Source of the DNA: Clostridium tyrobutyricum DSM 2637 = ATCC 25755 = JCM 11008
Lineage (GTDB): Bacteria; Bacillota; Clostridia; Clostridiales; Clostridiaceae
Assembly: GCF_000359585.1 (NCBI RefSeq)
Contig: NZ_APMH01000004.1
Coordinates: 1-64,000 of the forward strand
Length of the DNA stretch: 64,000 bases
Direction of reading: 5' to 3'
Below the pieces are notes generated by a model. It did not search any database. It had not been told where the DNA came from and saw nothing but the letters and a program-made list of their open reading frames with translations. The position numbers and the translations under genes are program-made. The stretch's first letter is position 1; every line of letters starts with the position of its first letter. This document shows, one piece after another, positions 1 through 7,980 of this stretch.

Positions 1-2
1 CT

Positions 3-134
3 GGCCCTAAAGGTGATACCGGTCCTACTGGCCCTAAAGGATGTCCTGGTCCTACCGGCCCTAAAGGATGTCCTGGTCCTACCGGTCCTAAAGGATGTCC
101 TGGCCCTACCGGCCCTAAAGGTGATCCTGGTTCT
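3..134 (+). repeat. 27-nt tandem repeat coding for GPTGPKGCP
   Basis: About four direct copies of a 27-nt unit encode Gly-Pro-Thr-Gly-Pro-Lys-Gly-Cys-Pro, with the last unit changed to GDP. The repeat continues beyond the left edge. Copy number in such repeats usually varies between strains. A cysteine in each nonapeptide is unusual for a bacterial collagen. Confidence 0.9.
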
Positions 135-539
135 AACTGCTCTGCATTTGGATTTGGCACTAATATATGTACTAACAATATAAACATTTGTTCTAATAAG
201 ACACTTCTATCATTTCCAAATGATATACAATTAAAAAATGTTAAATTAAATAACGATAATAACGTATTTACTATTAAAAAAAGGGGATATTATTTTATAG
301 AATATAATATAAACTGTATTACAGATATTGAGATAAGTTCTAGATTATTAATTAATAAATTACCAGTTAGTGCATCCCAAAGAACTACAAAAAACAATAA
401 CTGCAACTTATTATCAAATCTTATAATTAAACTCAATGCCGATGATACCCTTAGCCTGCAATTATTCAAAAAAGATAATTCTTGTAATCGCATGTCATAT
501 ATTAAAAATGCTTCTATAACAATTATAAAATTAGACTAA
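3..539 (+). CDS. collagen-like surface protein, 3' part only
   Basis: The open frame runs in from the left edge and ends at TAA 537-539. It encodes about 178 residues. The first 44 or so are Gly-X-Y triplets of the type GPTGPKGCP. The remaining 135 residues form a globular domain rich in Asn, Ile and Leu, in the position of the C-terminal trimerisation domain of BclA-like exosporium proteins. Such proteins form the hair-like nap of spores and are usually O-glycosylated on Thr of the triplets, and three glycosyltransferase genes follow within 7 kb. The start, any signal and most of the repeat lie outside the window. Collagen-like is certain; spore localisation is inferred from context. Confidence 0.85.
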   Translation, partial: GPKGDTGPTGPKGCPGPTGPKGCPGPTGPKGCPGPTGPKGDPGSNCSAFGFGTNICTNNINICSNKTLLSFPNDIQLKNVKLNNDNNVFTIKKRGYYFIEYNINCITDIEISSRLLINKLPVSASQRTTKNNNCNLLSNLIIKLNADDTLSLQLFKKDNSCNRMSYIKNASITIIKLD

Positions 540-547
540 GCTTATAT

Positions 548-573
548 AGAGGATTGCTCTACAGCAATCCTCT
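548..573 (+). terminator. hairpin after collagen-like gene
   Basis: An 11-bp perfect stem (AGAGGATTGCT / AGCAATCCTCT) with a 4-nt loop lies 8 nt after the stop codon. It is followed by CTTAAAT rather than a long T run, so termination is likely but not classical. Confidence 0.7.
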
Positions 574-642
574 CTTAAATATAGATATTATATAGCTTAC
601 AATATATAATAAATAATTATAATATTTACAATAAAAAAAATC

Positions 643-669
643 ACAACTCCAAGCTTAAAGCATACTATA
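643..669 (+). promoter_or_regulatory. sigma-K-type promoter
   Basis: AC at 643-644, a 16-nt spacer, then CATACTATA at 661-669 fits the sigma-K pattern (-35 AC, -10 CATAnnnTA). It lies 40 nt upstream of the 273-residue protein start. The sequence TCACAA...TAAAGCATA is shared with the promoter of the paralogue near 3.1 kb. Confidence 0.6.
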
Positions 670-708
670 TAGTATAAATACTGTATACTTCTCAGAAGGA
701 GGAAAATT

Positions 709-1530
709 ATGTCCATAAATTTTGACAAATTTGTGCCACGCCCTGGCCTTGTAAATAAACAGGGACGTCTACCAGATCCCTCAGAACTAGTTTGTGTTGA
801 GGTACCTAAAGTTTTTGATCAGTGTTTAATAAAAAGATGTCTTTCATATTGTGAAGGACATGATACAGATAGCACAGATTGTGAATTAAGAAGTAATCCA
901 CTAGATAATCCAAAGATATTTGTAGGTTGTAGGGATTTTAAAATAACATTAAAATCTGTAGAGCAAATTCCTATCCTTGGTAAAAAAGGTTTTAAAAAAA
1001 TAATACTCTGCTATGTAATATCATTTTATGCAGATTATATTGATTGCAATGCAGCAAACAAATGTGAGTTTTTTGAAATTAATAGACAAGATGTAATTGG
1101 CAAGTTTTATTGTCCTGATTCAATAGCTCAGGTATCAGATGATCACATAAACTCGGATAAATCAAATGAGTGTAATAAAAATATTATAAAACTTGAAATG
1201 GTAGCAGACGCACTTCAAGGTGTAATTACTGAATGCAATAATAAAAAATACCTTGATATTACGTTAGGATATTATATTGTAGTTAAGTGTGAAATAACAG
1301 TTCAACTTTTAATACCTACTTATGATTATTGTCCAATACCTAAAGAGCCTTGTCCACCTGAGCCAGAAGAAAATGTATGTGATAAATTTAATAAGTCTCC
1401 TGTACCTAAATTTTATCCAGAACAAAATTTAAAACCTCTATTTCCTGATTCCAAACCAAAGCCCAAAACAGATGAATATGAAGATGAGGACGAATACGAA
1501 GAACAGGATGGAGGCAACGACTATAACTAA
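709..1530 (+). CDS. predicted spore-surface protein, paralogue 1
   Basis: This 273-residue protein has no signal peptide or membrane segment. The first 45 residues (PRPGLVNKQGRLPDPSEL, then VCVEVPKVFDQCLIKRCL) are almost identical to those of the protein at 3193-3966. The middle (about 75-210) has alternating beta-type segments ending in LGYYIVVKCEITVQLLIP. The tail is Pro/Glu/Asp-rich and highly acidic (DEYEDEDEYEEQDGG). The KVFDQC...CL signature resembles clostridial SPOCS/DUF3794-like spore proteins, but I assign that loosely. The start is set by AGAAGGAGGAAAATT before ATG. A sigma-K-type promoter precedes it, which supports a coat or exosporium role. Confidence 0.75.
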   Translation: MSINFDKFVPRPGLVNKQGRLPDPSELVCVEVPKVFDQCLIKRCLSYCEGHDTDSTDCELRSNPLDNPKIFVGCRDFKITLKSVEQIPILGKKGFKKIILCYVISFYADYIDCNAANKCEFFEINRQDVIGKFYCPDSIAQVSDDHINSDKSNECNKNIIKLEMVADALQGVITECNNKKYLDITLGYYIVVKCEITVQLLIPTYDYCPIPKEPCPPEPEENVCDKFNKSPVPKFYPEQNLKPLFPDSKPKPKTDEYEDEDEYEEQDGGNDYN

Positions 1531-1564
1531 TATACAATTCATAAATATATAGTATTATTTATAA

Positions 1565-1594
1565 AAGAAGGAGCACATTAAATCACTCCTTCTT
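1565..1594. terminator. bidirectional hairpin between convergent genes
   Basis: The arms AAGAAGGAG and CTCCTTCTT pair around a 12-nt loop. On the minus strand the hairpin is followed by TTTTATAAAT, so it best serves the leftward gene, whose last codons lie inside it. Confidence 0.6.
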
Positions 1595-3052
1595 CCTAAA
1601 TAATTTTGACATAAATGATTGATTTCTCTCAAATTCCAATTCTCCTTTAAGCTTACTATTTTCTTCCATCAAAGAATTCACTTCTTCTTCAAGCATTTTA
1701 TTGTCCTTATCCTTTTTATTCAAACTACTTTTCATATTATTTATAAAAATTCTTTGCTTTTTTAGTTGTTTCTTTACCTCATCCAATTCCTTTTGGATTT
1801 TTTGTTTAACTTCCATAAAAAAGTTGCAGTTTTCCTTTAATCTTTTCTTTTCTTGAATCATTCTAGCAATTTTGTCTTCATATTCCTGAGCAATAAGTTT
1901 CCTTTTTCTCATATGAATACTAAAGGAATCAATTTTCTCCTTAAGTACACTGTTTTCATAACATATTCCTTTAAACTTTTCTTTTATTTCCTCTATACTA
2001 TCATCATCATTATTTATATCAAAATTATTATTTAATTTATTATTTGATGACATATCAATGCTACTTTTAGCTAAATTTTCAAAATAAAAGATATATAGGC
2101 CATCATCTTCAGTACCATAAATTATATCTACTGTATTTTTCTTTTCCACACTTAAAAAGTTGTAAGCTTCAATCGGAGTTTCCACCTCCTTATTAAACTT
2201 AACTATCTTCTCCCACTTTCCAAGCTTATATCGTGAAGAATATATATGATTTTGCTCAAACCATGAAATGAATAGATTATTATCTATATAAAATATAATA
2301 GGCTCAATTGGTTCCTCAATTCCGCTATAAACTGTATATTCCTTCATGTTCACATCATCTTCAATTCTTACATATTCAATAGAATATATATTTCCTTCTT
2401 TAATTTTATTGATTATATTAAATTCATATGGAGTATTTAGTAATCTAAACATTATATTATCTCCCTGAATTCCATATAGCCTTTTCGGATCAGTCCAGGA
2501 AACTCCATCATACACACAATAATTAAGAGATAATTCGTCTCCTCTATTTGAAACAAAAAAAATATCAATACAATTTTCCTTTTCAATTTGTAGTTCATAA
2601 TACTTATAAACTTTATCTGACAAAACTATATGCTGAACAGTATTTAATTTTATTTCTTTTCCATTCCAAATACAATGTTCTAAAATTCCACGTTGAGTTC
2701 CATCTACTGCAGCCATTAAATAAAATAAATGCATTTTGCCTTCCAATATTATAGTCTTTAACTCCTGTATTTCAAATTTATTTATTCTTGTATCATAAAG
2801 CTCTTCTCCAAACCAATTATTATCCTTCCTAGTGCAATATCGCATCTTATAATCTTTATTTACATATAATATATGAATTATTCCATCTTCTATAGATATA
2901 GTAAACTCCATTACTTCTCTGTCAATGATTTTCTCTTCACTCCATTTTTTATCTTCAGACATTATTTTATATACTAATTCATAAGTATCATTTAAATAAA
3001 CCTTCCACATATTATTATCAATGGTAAATAGCCATGGGCGTCTTTTCTGCAT
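1583..3052 (-). CDS. beta-propeller-like/coiled-coil protein
   Basis: The 489-residue protein has two clear parts. Residues 1 to about 320 contain around six loose repeats of some 50 residues with aromatic strands and a Trp near each end (for example HILYVNKDYKMRYCTRKDNNW and DIFFVSNRGDELSLNYC...VSW), the look of a six-bladed propeller or lectin-like fold. Residues 345 to 480 are a long charged coiled coil rich in Lys and Glu. No signal peptide is present. ATG is preceded by AAAGGAG. It sits head-to-tail between two spore-surface paralogues on the opposite strand. No sigma-K box was found upstream. A structural or adhesive spore-coat role is inferred; no specific family is recognised. Confidence 0.7.
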   Translation of the reverse strand: MQKRRPWLFTIDNNMWKVYLNDTYELVYKIMSEDKKWSEEKIIDREVMEFTISIEDGIIHILYVNKDYKMRYCTRKDNNWFGEELYDTRINKFEIQELKTIILEGKMHLFYLMAAVDGTQRGILEHCIWNGKEIKLNTVQHIVLSDKVYKYYELQIEKENCIDIFFVSNRGDELSLNYCVYDGVSWTDPKRLYGIQGDNIMFRLLNTPYEFNIINKIKEGNIYSIEYVRIEDDVNMKEYTVYSGIEEPIEPIIFYIDNNLFISWFEQNHIYSSRYKLGKWEKIVKFNKEVETPIEAYNFLSVEKKNTVDIIYGTEDDGLYIFYFENLAKSSIDMSSNNKLNNNFDINNDDDSIEEIKEKFKGICYENSVLKEKIDSFSIHMRKRKLIAQEYEDKIARMIQEKKRLKENCNFFMEVKQKIQKELDEVKKQLKKQRIFINNMKSSLNKKDKDNKMLEEEVNSLMEENSKLKGELEFERNQSFMSKLFRKKE

Positions 3053-3108
3053 ACATATCAGCTCCTTTATTTACATTTTAATGCTCATAAAATGCACTGC
3101 AAACAATC

Positions 3109-3136
3109 ACAATTACAGCAATAAAGCATATTATTA
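3109..3136 (+). promoter_or_regulatory. sigma-K-type promoter
   Basis: AC at 3109-3110, exactly 16 nt, then CATATTATTA from 3127. The surrounding TCACAA...TAAAGCATA matches the box upstream of the first paralogue. The TA of the -10 is displaced by one base from the ideal CATAnnnTA. Confidence 0.5.
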
Positions 3137-3192
3137 TACTGTAACCATTGTATAAGTTTCCTTTATCATAATATTAAAAAGGAGGATAATTT

Positions 3193-3966
3193 ATGTCCAT
3201 TAATTTCAATAAATTTGTACCACGTCCTGGCCTTGTAAATAAACAAGGACGTCTACCAGATCCTTCTGAATTAGTTTGTGTTGAAGTACCTAAAGTATTT
3301 GACCAATGCCTAATTAAAAGGTGTCTTGTATACGATGAAGGGCCTGATACAAAGAAAACAGATTGTGAATTGAGAAGTAATACTCTCACTGATCCTAAAG
3401 TATATACGGGAAGTAGAGATTTTAATATAAAACTACTATCTGTAGATGAGGTTCCACTTAAAAGTAAAAAAGGCTTTAAAAAAATTATTATTTCTTATGT
3501 TATTTCATTTTACGCAGATTTTATTGATTGTAACGGTGTAAATAAAACTGAATTCTATGAAGTTAATAGAACCGATATAATAGGAAAATTCTATTGTCCT
3601 GATTCAATAGCTGAAACTTCTGCAAATTCTTCACCCGATGCATCTTCCAAACAATTAAATTCAAATATTATAAAACTAGAAATGGTTGCTGATGCACTAG
3701 AAGGTAAATTCACCAAAAATTCCGACGGATCTTCTGTACTTGATATTACACTAGGCTACTATATTGTTGTAAAATGTGAACTTATTGTACAACTTTTAAT
3801 TCCGGCCTATAGTTACTGTCCAGTTCCAAAAGAGCCATGTGAAGAAGAGCCTGAAGAAAAACCATGTGAAATATTTAAAAAAGCCCCTGTTCCTAAATTC
3901 TATCCAGATCAGCACCTGAAGCCACTATTTCCTGACCACGAAAATAAAGAAAATAACAATGACTAA
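3193..3966 (+). CDS. predicted spore-surface protein, paralogue 2
   Basis: This 257-residue protein is a paralogue of the one at 709-1530. The first 45 residues differ mainly at one position (Asn for Asp), and similarity continues through YVISFYADFIDCN, IIKLEMVADALEG, LDITLGYYIVVKCE and the Pro/Glu-rich end. The acidic tail is shorter (HENKENNND). It has five to six conserved Cys and no signal or membrane segment. The start follows AAAAGGAGGATAATTT. The pair is separated by one gene on the other strand, so it is either a duplication with an inserted gene or an inversion. A spore coat or exosporium role is inferred from the promoter and neighbours. Confidence 0.75.
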   Translation: MSINFNKFVPRPGLVNKQGRLPDPSELVCVEVPKVFDQCLIKRCLVYDEGPDTKKTDCELRSNTLTDPKVYTGSRDFNIKLLSVDEVPLKSKKGFKKIIISYVISFYADFIDCNGVNKTEFYEVNRTDIIGKFYCPDSIAETSANSSPDASSKQLNSNIIKLEMVADALEGKFTKNSDGSSVLDITLGYYIVVKCELIVQLLIPAYSYCPVPKEPCEEEPEEKPCEIFKKAPVPKFYPDQHLKPLFPDHENKENNND

Positions 3967-3995
3967 CTAATATATTTAAAGTAGCTTATGTTATC

Positions 3996-4022
3996 ACCTT
4001 TTCTCATAATTTTCATATATTA
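3996..4022 (+). promoter_or_regulatory. sigma-K-type promoter
   Basis: AC at 3996-3997, a 16-nt spacer, and CATATATTA at 4014-4022 match the CATAnnnTA form exactly. It lies 80 nt upstream of the DUF4489-type gene. Confidence 0.55.
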
Positions 4023-4102
4023 TAGTAGAAGCTGATGACAAAATTGTCAATAAACTAATTTTTACTTCAATACTACGCATATAAATAAGGAGGATTTTAT
4101 TT

Positions 4103-4663
4103 ATGAATTCAATGTCAAAATATTATAAAGATGATTGTGATCCTTGTAAAAATGGGAGAAAAGATTATTACGATGATTATGATAAGCATTATAAAAAAGA
4201 AAAAGATTGCCAGGCTATTGTAAAATGCAGTTGCCCTAGTTCAAGCACAATACCTATTGGTGCTTTAGCTCCAACTACATTTACCCTTGCTTCTCTCAAC
4301 CTAAATACTGCCAAATTAAAGAATCCATGTGTCAAACTTGAATTTGCAAGTAATATTATTGTAGCAGGTACACTTACTGCAGGTACTTTATCAATACAAG
4401 TATTTAAACAATGTGGAAGACAGCTTACACCTACTCCTATCGGAACTGCATGGACTCTTAGTCCATTAACAGTAGATGGTACAGCAGGGTCAGCTACAAC
4501 ATTTTCTTTCTTCGTATGTGACTGTGATTGCGGTTCCTGTTTTGATGACTGCTGCACATATACAGTAGTTGCAACACCTACCGTAGCTCCTGTGGGTAGT
4601 GCAATTTCTATCAATAATTCAACATTAGGAGCAATAGCTGCATGTGAAGAAAAATGTTATTAA
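4103..4663 (+). CDS. DUF4489-type Cys-rich protein
   Basis: The 186-residue protein starts with a hydrophilic Asp/Tyr/Lys-rich stretch (residues 1-35). A beta-rich domain follows, with CSCPSSSTIPIGALAPTTF, NPCVKLEFASNI and the Cys cluster CDCDCGSCFDDCC near residue 135. This arrangement fits the clostridial DUF4489 family, known mainly from spore-formers and without a biochemical function. The Cys clusters suggest disulfide or metal cross-linking in a spore layer. ATG follows AAGGAGG at 9 nt. A sigma-K-type box precedes it and a good terminator follows. Confidence 0.7.
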   Translation: MNSMSKYYKDDCDPCKNGRKDYYDDYDKHYKKEKDCQAIVKCSCPSSSTIPIGALAPTTFTLASLNLNTAKLKNPCVKLEFASNIIVAGTLTAGTLSIQVFKQCGRQLTPTPIGTAWTLSPLTVDGTAGSATTFSFFVCDCDCGSCFDDCCTYTVVATPTVAPVGSAISINNSTLGAIAACEEKCY

Positions 4664-4675
4664 TATAACTATTAC

Positions 4676-4700
4676 AACTCAAGGTAATACACCTTGAGTT
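4676..4700 (+). terminator. rho-independent terminator
   Basis: A perfect 10-bp stem AACTCAAGGT / ACCTTGAGTT with a 5-nt loop, followed by TTCTTTA, ends the DUF4489-type gene. The next gene begins only 24 nt later, so its expression may depend on read-through. Confidence 0.8.
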
Positions 4701-4724
4701 TTCTTTATAAACGGAGGTGGTGTA

Positions 4725-5807
4725 TTGGTACATCATATAACAATTAGTCTCTGTATGATAGTGAAAGATGAAGAAAATGTAATAGGAAGATGCTTATCTT
4801 CAATAAAAGATGTTGTAGATGAGATAATAATAGTAGACACAGGCTCTTCTGATAATACTATAGATATGTGTAAAAATTTCACTGATAAAATATATAATTT
4901 TAAGTGGATAGACGACTTTTCTGCTGCAAGAAACTTTTCATTTTCCAAAGCAACAGGCGACTATATATTATGGCTGGATGCTGATGACGTAATATTGCCG
5001 GATGACATAAAAAAATTTAAGATATTAAAAAAAAGTTTGGACACTAGTATTGACTCTATAACTATGAAATATAATGTTGGATTTGATGAGTATGGGAATA
5101 TAACCCTAAGCTACAGACGCAACAGATTAGTTAAACACTCTAAAAACTTTAAATGGATAGGCTTTGTACATGAGTATTTGGAGGTATATGGCAATGTTAT
5201 CAATAGTGATGTTTCAGTAACTCATAAAAAGATAGACTTCAAACCTAAACGAAATATTGAAATATACGAAAATAAATTAAAAGAGAGAGTAAATTTTTCC
5301 TTGAGGGATATTCTCTACTATGCCAATGAACTATATGATCATAATAGATTCAAGGAAGCCCTTAAATACTATACGAGATTTCTAAATTCAAAACAGGGAT
5401 GGTCAGAAGACAATATAAGGGTTTGTAATAAAATATGTGATTATTTTGAATCCATAAATCAAGAATATAAGGCAAGATCATATATATTTAAAAGTTTTGA
5501 ATATGATTCTCCAAGAGCTGAGGGCTGCTGCAGACTAGGATTTTCCTTCTTAAAGGAAAATAAATTATATCAATCCATATTTTGGTATGAAACAGCTTCT
5601 AAATTAGAAAAACCTCAAAACAGCCTTGGATTTTTTAATGATTCTTATTGGACATGGCTTCCCCATCTCCAACTCTGCGTATGTTATGATAAATTAGGAA
5701 AACATGAAATTGCCTATAAGCACAATGAAATTGCAGCTAAATTCATACCAAAAGATAAAAGAATTTTGTTTAACAAAAAATATTTTTCAGGTATTGGGAT
5801 ATCGTGA
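4725..5807 (+). CDS. family 2 glycosyltransferase with TPR-like C-terminus
   Basis: The 360-residue enzyme has a GT-A fold N-terminus: SLCMIVKDEENVIGRCLSS at the start, IIIVDTGSSDNT (34-45) and the metal-binding LDADD (84-88). The last 170 residues are helical, with TPR-like repeats. Its layout is that of SunS/WaaE-type GT2 enzymes that modify proteins or surface glycans. The start is TTG, fixed by GGAGG 7 nt upstream; no suitable ATG lies nearby. Position directly after spore-surface genes suggests it glycosylates an exosporium protein such as the collagen-like one. The acceptor is inferred, the glycosyltransferase call is firm. Confidence 0.85.
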   Translation: MVHHITISLCMIVKDEENVIGRCLSSIKDVVDEIIIVDTGSSDNTIDMCKNFTDKIYNFKWIDDFSAARNFSFSKATGDYILWLDADDVILPDDIKKFKILKKSLDTSIDSITMKYNVGFDEYGNITLSYRRNRLVKHSKNFKWIGFVHEYLEVYGNVINSDVSVTHKKIDFKPKRNIEIYENKLKERVNFSLRDILYYANELYDHNRFKEALKYYTRFLNSKQGWSEDNIRVCNKICDYFESINQEYKARSYIFKSFEYDSPRAEGCCRLGFSFLKENKLYQSIFWYETASKLEKPQNSLGFFNDSYWTWLPHLQLCVCYDKLGKHEIAYKHNEIAAKFIPKDKRILFNKKYFSGIGIS

Positions 5808-5815
5808 CATAAGTA

Positions 5816-5853
5816 AAGGAGTTATATTAGTTACTTTAACTATATAACTCCTT
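5816..5853. terminator. bidirectional terminator
   Basis: An 11-bp stem AAGGAGTTATA / TATAACTCCTT sits between convergent glycosyltransferase genes, with T-rich sequence on the plus side. Confidence 0.75.
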
Positions 5854-5867
5854 CATTTGAGTTCTTT

Positions 5868-6857
5868 CTATAGTAGTTTATTTTCTTCCAATACTTGAAT
5901 TATATTGGATACCCTTTTCTCCCAACTATTATTTAATGCAAATTCTCTTCTAGAATTAATTAATTGTTGAGTTTCTCCATTAATTGCTATATCTATATTT
6001 TTCATGAAATCATTTTTACCTTTTGATATATAGCAAATATCTTGTAATTTTCCTACCTCATATATCCCAGTACTTACTACTGGCTTGCCTAGTGCCATAT
6101 ATTCATATAATTTTATGGGATTACAGCTGTTTGTCATTTCATTTACTTTAAAGGGTATAATACAACAACTAAAATTACTAATATAATATGGAAGATCTTC
6201 ATATCTTTTTTCACCTAAAAAATAAATATTGTCTTTATTAAAATTTAAATTCACATCTCCATATTTAGGACCGACAAATACAAAATCATAATTGCTGCTT
6301 ATCATATAATTTACCAATTCCCAGTCTATCCATGTAGCTACAGCCCCAACATAGCCTACAATTCTCCGTTTTCTAGGTAGATCATGTGGAATTTTATTTT
6401 TAGTCAATGGGAAATTATCAATATCAAGCCCATTTTTTATAATGTAGGTTTTATTGTGTTTTTTTGAAAACTTCCTATAAAGAGCATCTGCTGTTACAAA
6501 TACTATATTTGATTTGTTTAACATATCCTCTACATATGAATTCCAAACTGCAAATTCATGTGAATAGTCATCTACGATATCATATATAACATAATCATGA
6601 TATATACTGTCTATTCTAGTTATCTGTTCCGGAGATGAAAACCACAATATTATTGGTTTAACTAATTTGTTCACATCTATTTTGTAATTCACTCCAACTT
6701 CATATAAGTTTTCATTTATTTTTATAAAATAATCTTCATTTACATTATCTATATAATATACAGTGTGACCTTTTTCACTTAATTTTCTCATTATTTGCTG
6801 AGGCCTTTGATACATTTTATTGTATGGAACTGTAGGCATTTGAATAAAAGTAGCCAT
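5868..6857 (-). CDS. family 1/4 glycosyltransferase (TuaH-like)
   Basis: This is a GT-B enzyme of 329 residues. The N-terminus ATFIQMPTVPYNKMYQRPQQ followed by GHTVYYID is typical of TuaH-like transferases. The C-terminal donor domain has GYVGAVATWIDWELV, IIPFKVNEMTNSCNPIKLYEYMALGKPVVST, where Pro-Ile-Lys-x-Tyr-Glu-Tyr is the usual sugar-nucleotide motif. An upstream TTG (6863) abuts the RBS, while ATG at 6857 has GGAGG at 6 nt, so ATG is chosen. It is the second gene of a two-gene unit with the transferase at 6875-7864 and probably helps build spore-surface glycans. Confidence 0.85.
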   Translation of the reverse strand: MATFIQMPTVPYNKMYQRPQQIMRKLSEKGHTVYYIDNVNEDYFIKINENLYEVGVNYKIDVNKLVKPIILWFSSPEQITRIDSIYHDYVIYDIVDDYSHEFAVWNSYVEDMLNKSNIVFVTADALYRKFSKKHNKTYIIKNGLDIDNFPLTKNKIPHDLPRKRRIVGYVGAVATWIDWELVNYMISSNYDFVFVGPKYGDVNLNFNKDNIYFLGEKRYEDLPYYISNFSCCIIPFKVNEMTNSCNPIKLYEYMALGKPVVSTGIYEVGKLQDICYISKGKNDFMKNIDIAINGETQQLINSRREFALNNSWEKRVSNIIQVLEENKLL

Positions 6858-6874
6858 TTTCAACCTCCGATAAC

Positions 6875-7864
6875 TTAATTTATTAAATTTATATAACTGT
6901 CATATAGCGTATCTATACAATTTTTCCAATTGAAATTATAACTTACATATTTTTTTAATTTACTGTTTTTACTAGCCCTTATGGCATATTCAATAGATCT
7001 TTTTATACTATCTTCATTATATGGATTACAGTAAATACACATATCCCTAAAATACTCCCTAGAACTGCCCTCTTCTGTAGATATTATTTTACATCCAAGT
7101 GAGGCCGCTTCAAGAGATGATAAACCTGGTGTTTCCACAAAGCTTGGCAATATATGTATATCAGCATATCTATAGGCATTGTACAAATTATATCTATCCA
7201 TAAATCCCAAATACTTGACATTTCTATACTTCATACAATTCATAAAGTATTGTTCATCATTTATGTCTCCAATAAGCACCAAATCATAATTGGAATCTTT
7301 TAATACTCTACTCAATACAAGTTGATTTTTTCTATTACATATTCTAGCTGAACATAAAATATATTTTCTTAGACTATATTTTTTTCTAAAATTAAATTTA
7401 GGATAATTTCTATCTTCTAGTTCAATTCCATTATATACGACTGTATAGGGAACATTCATGCTAAAATCTCTACATATTTGCTCTGCCTCCAATATGCTGT
7501 TAGGATATATCATACTGCATCCTTGGAGTATTTCTTTCCTGTATATATTGCTTTCATCCCATAATTTTATACTTTCTTCATCCTTAACAAAATTATAGTA
7601 TTTTTTTAGATTCCAGTATATAGGAGTTAATACTATGTTTTTATTATAAAATCTGGCTATTTTATAATAATTATATGTTTCCCCTATTCTTGTAAGATTA
7701 AATAAGTGTATAATATCATAATTGGAGTAATCTCTTATTGATCCTTTATTTATGTGTATATCAACATGCCTTTTCTTTAAATATTTCAAGGTTTTTATAA
7801 ATTGCATCGAATCCCCTGCAAAATTTTCAAGATAGTCCTTTCTTATACAAAATAGTATCCTCAC
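6875..7864 (-). CDS. family 4 glycosyltransferase
   Basis: A 329-residue GT-B enzyme with GTG start after GGGGGAAG. The C-terminal half carries the signature of GT4 enzymes: ILCSARICNRKNQLVLSRVLK, then ADIHILPSFVETPGLSSLEAASLGCKIISTEEG, in which the E-x7-E pair sits in FVETPGLSSLEA. It probably uses a UDP- or GDP-sugar. It leads a two-gene unit whose upstream region has a sigma-K-type promoter, which ties it to late sporulation. Acceptor unknown. Confidence 0.85.
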   Translation of the reverse strand: MRILFCIRKDYLENFAGDSMQFIKTLKYLKKRHVDIHINKGSIRDYSNYDIIHLFNLTRIGETYNYYKIARFYNKNIVLTPIYWNLKKYYNFVKDEESIKLWDESNIYRKEILQGCSMIYPNSILEAEQICRDFSMNVPYTVVYNGIELEDRNYPKFNFRKKYSLRKYILCSARICNRKNQLVLSRVLKDSNYDLVLIGDINDEQYFMNCMKYRNVKYLGFMDRYNLYNAYRYADIHILPSFVETPGLSSLEAASLGCKIISTEEGSSREYFRDMCIYCNPYNEDSIKRSIEYAIRASKNSKLKKYVSYNFNWKNCIDTLYDSYINLIN

Positions 7865-7899
7865 TCCATAGCTTCCCCCAATGTATCAGCGCTTAATAT

Positions 7900-7926
7900 T
7901 ATTATATGTATATTATAAATTTTAGT
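7900..7926 (-). promoter_or_regulatory. sigma-K-type promoter
   Basis: Read on the minus strand: AC (7926-7925), 16 nt, CATATAATA (7908-7900). This is the same spacing and -10 form as upstream of the spore-surface genes. It lies about 35 nt before the GTG of the first glycosyltransferase. Confidence 0.55.
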
Positions 7927-7944
7927 TATCTATTCAAAATAAAA

Positions 7945-7980
7945 AGATCCGAACTAATTATCTACAATTAGTTCGGATCT
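7945..7980 (-). terminator. zapA terminator
   Basis: A perfect 15-bp stem AGATCCGAACTAATT / AATTAGTTCGGATCT begins at the zapA stop codon. On the minus strand it is followed by TTTTTATTTTG. Confidence 0.9.

Noticed and set aside
1-134. CRISPR-like array
   Set aside because: The repeats are contiguous 27-nt units in a collagen reading frame, with no spacers.
4189-4614. 141-codon frame antisense to the DUF4489-type gene
   Set aside because: It has no RBS or family signature and fully overlaps a gene with a sigma-K-type promoter and terminator.
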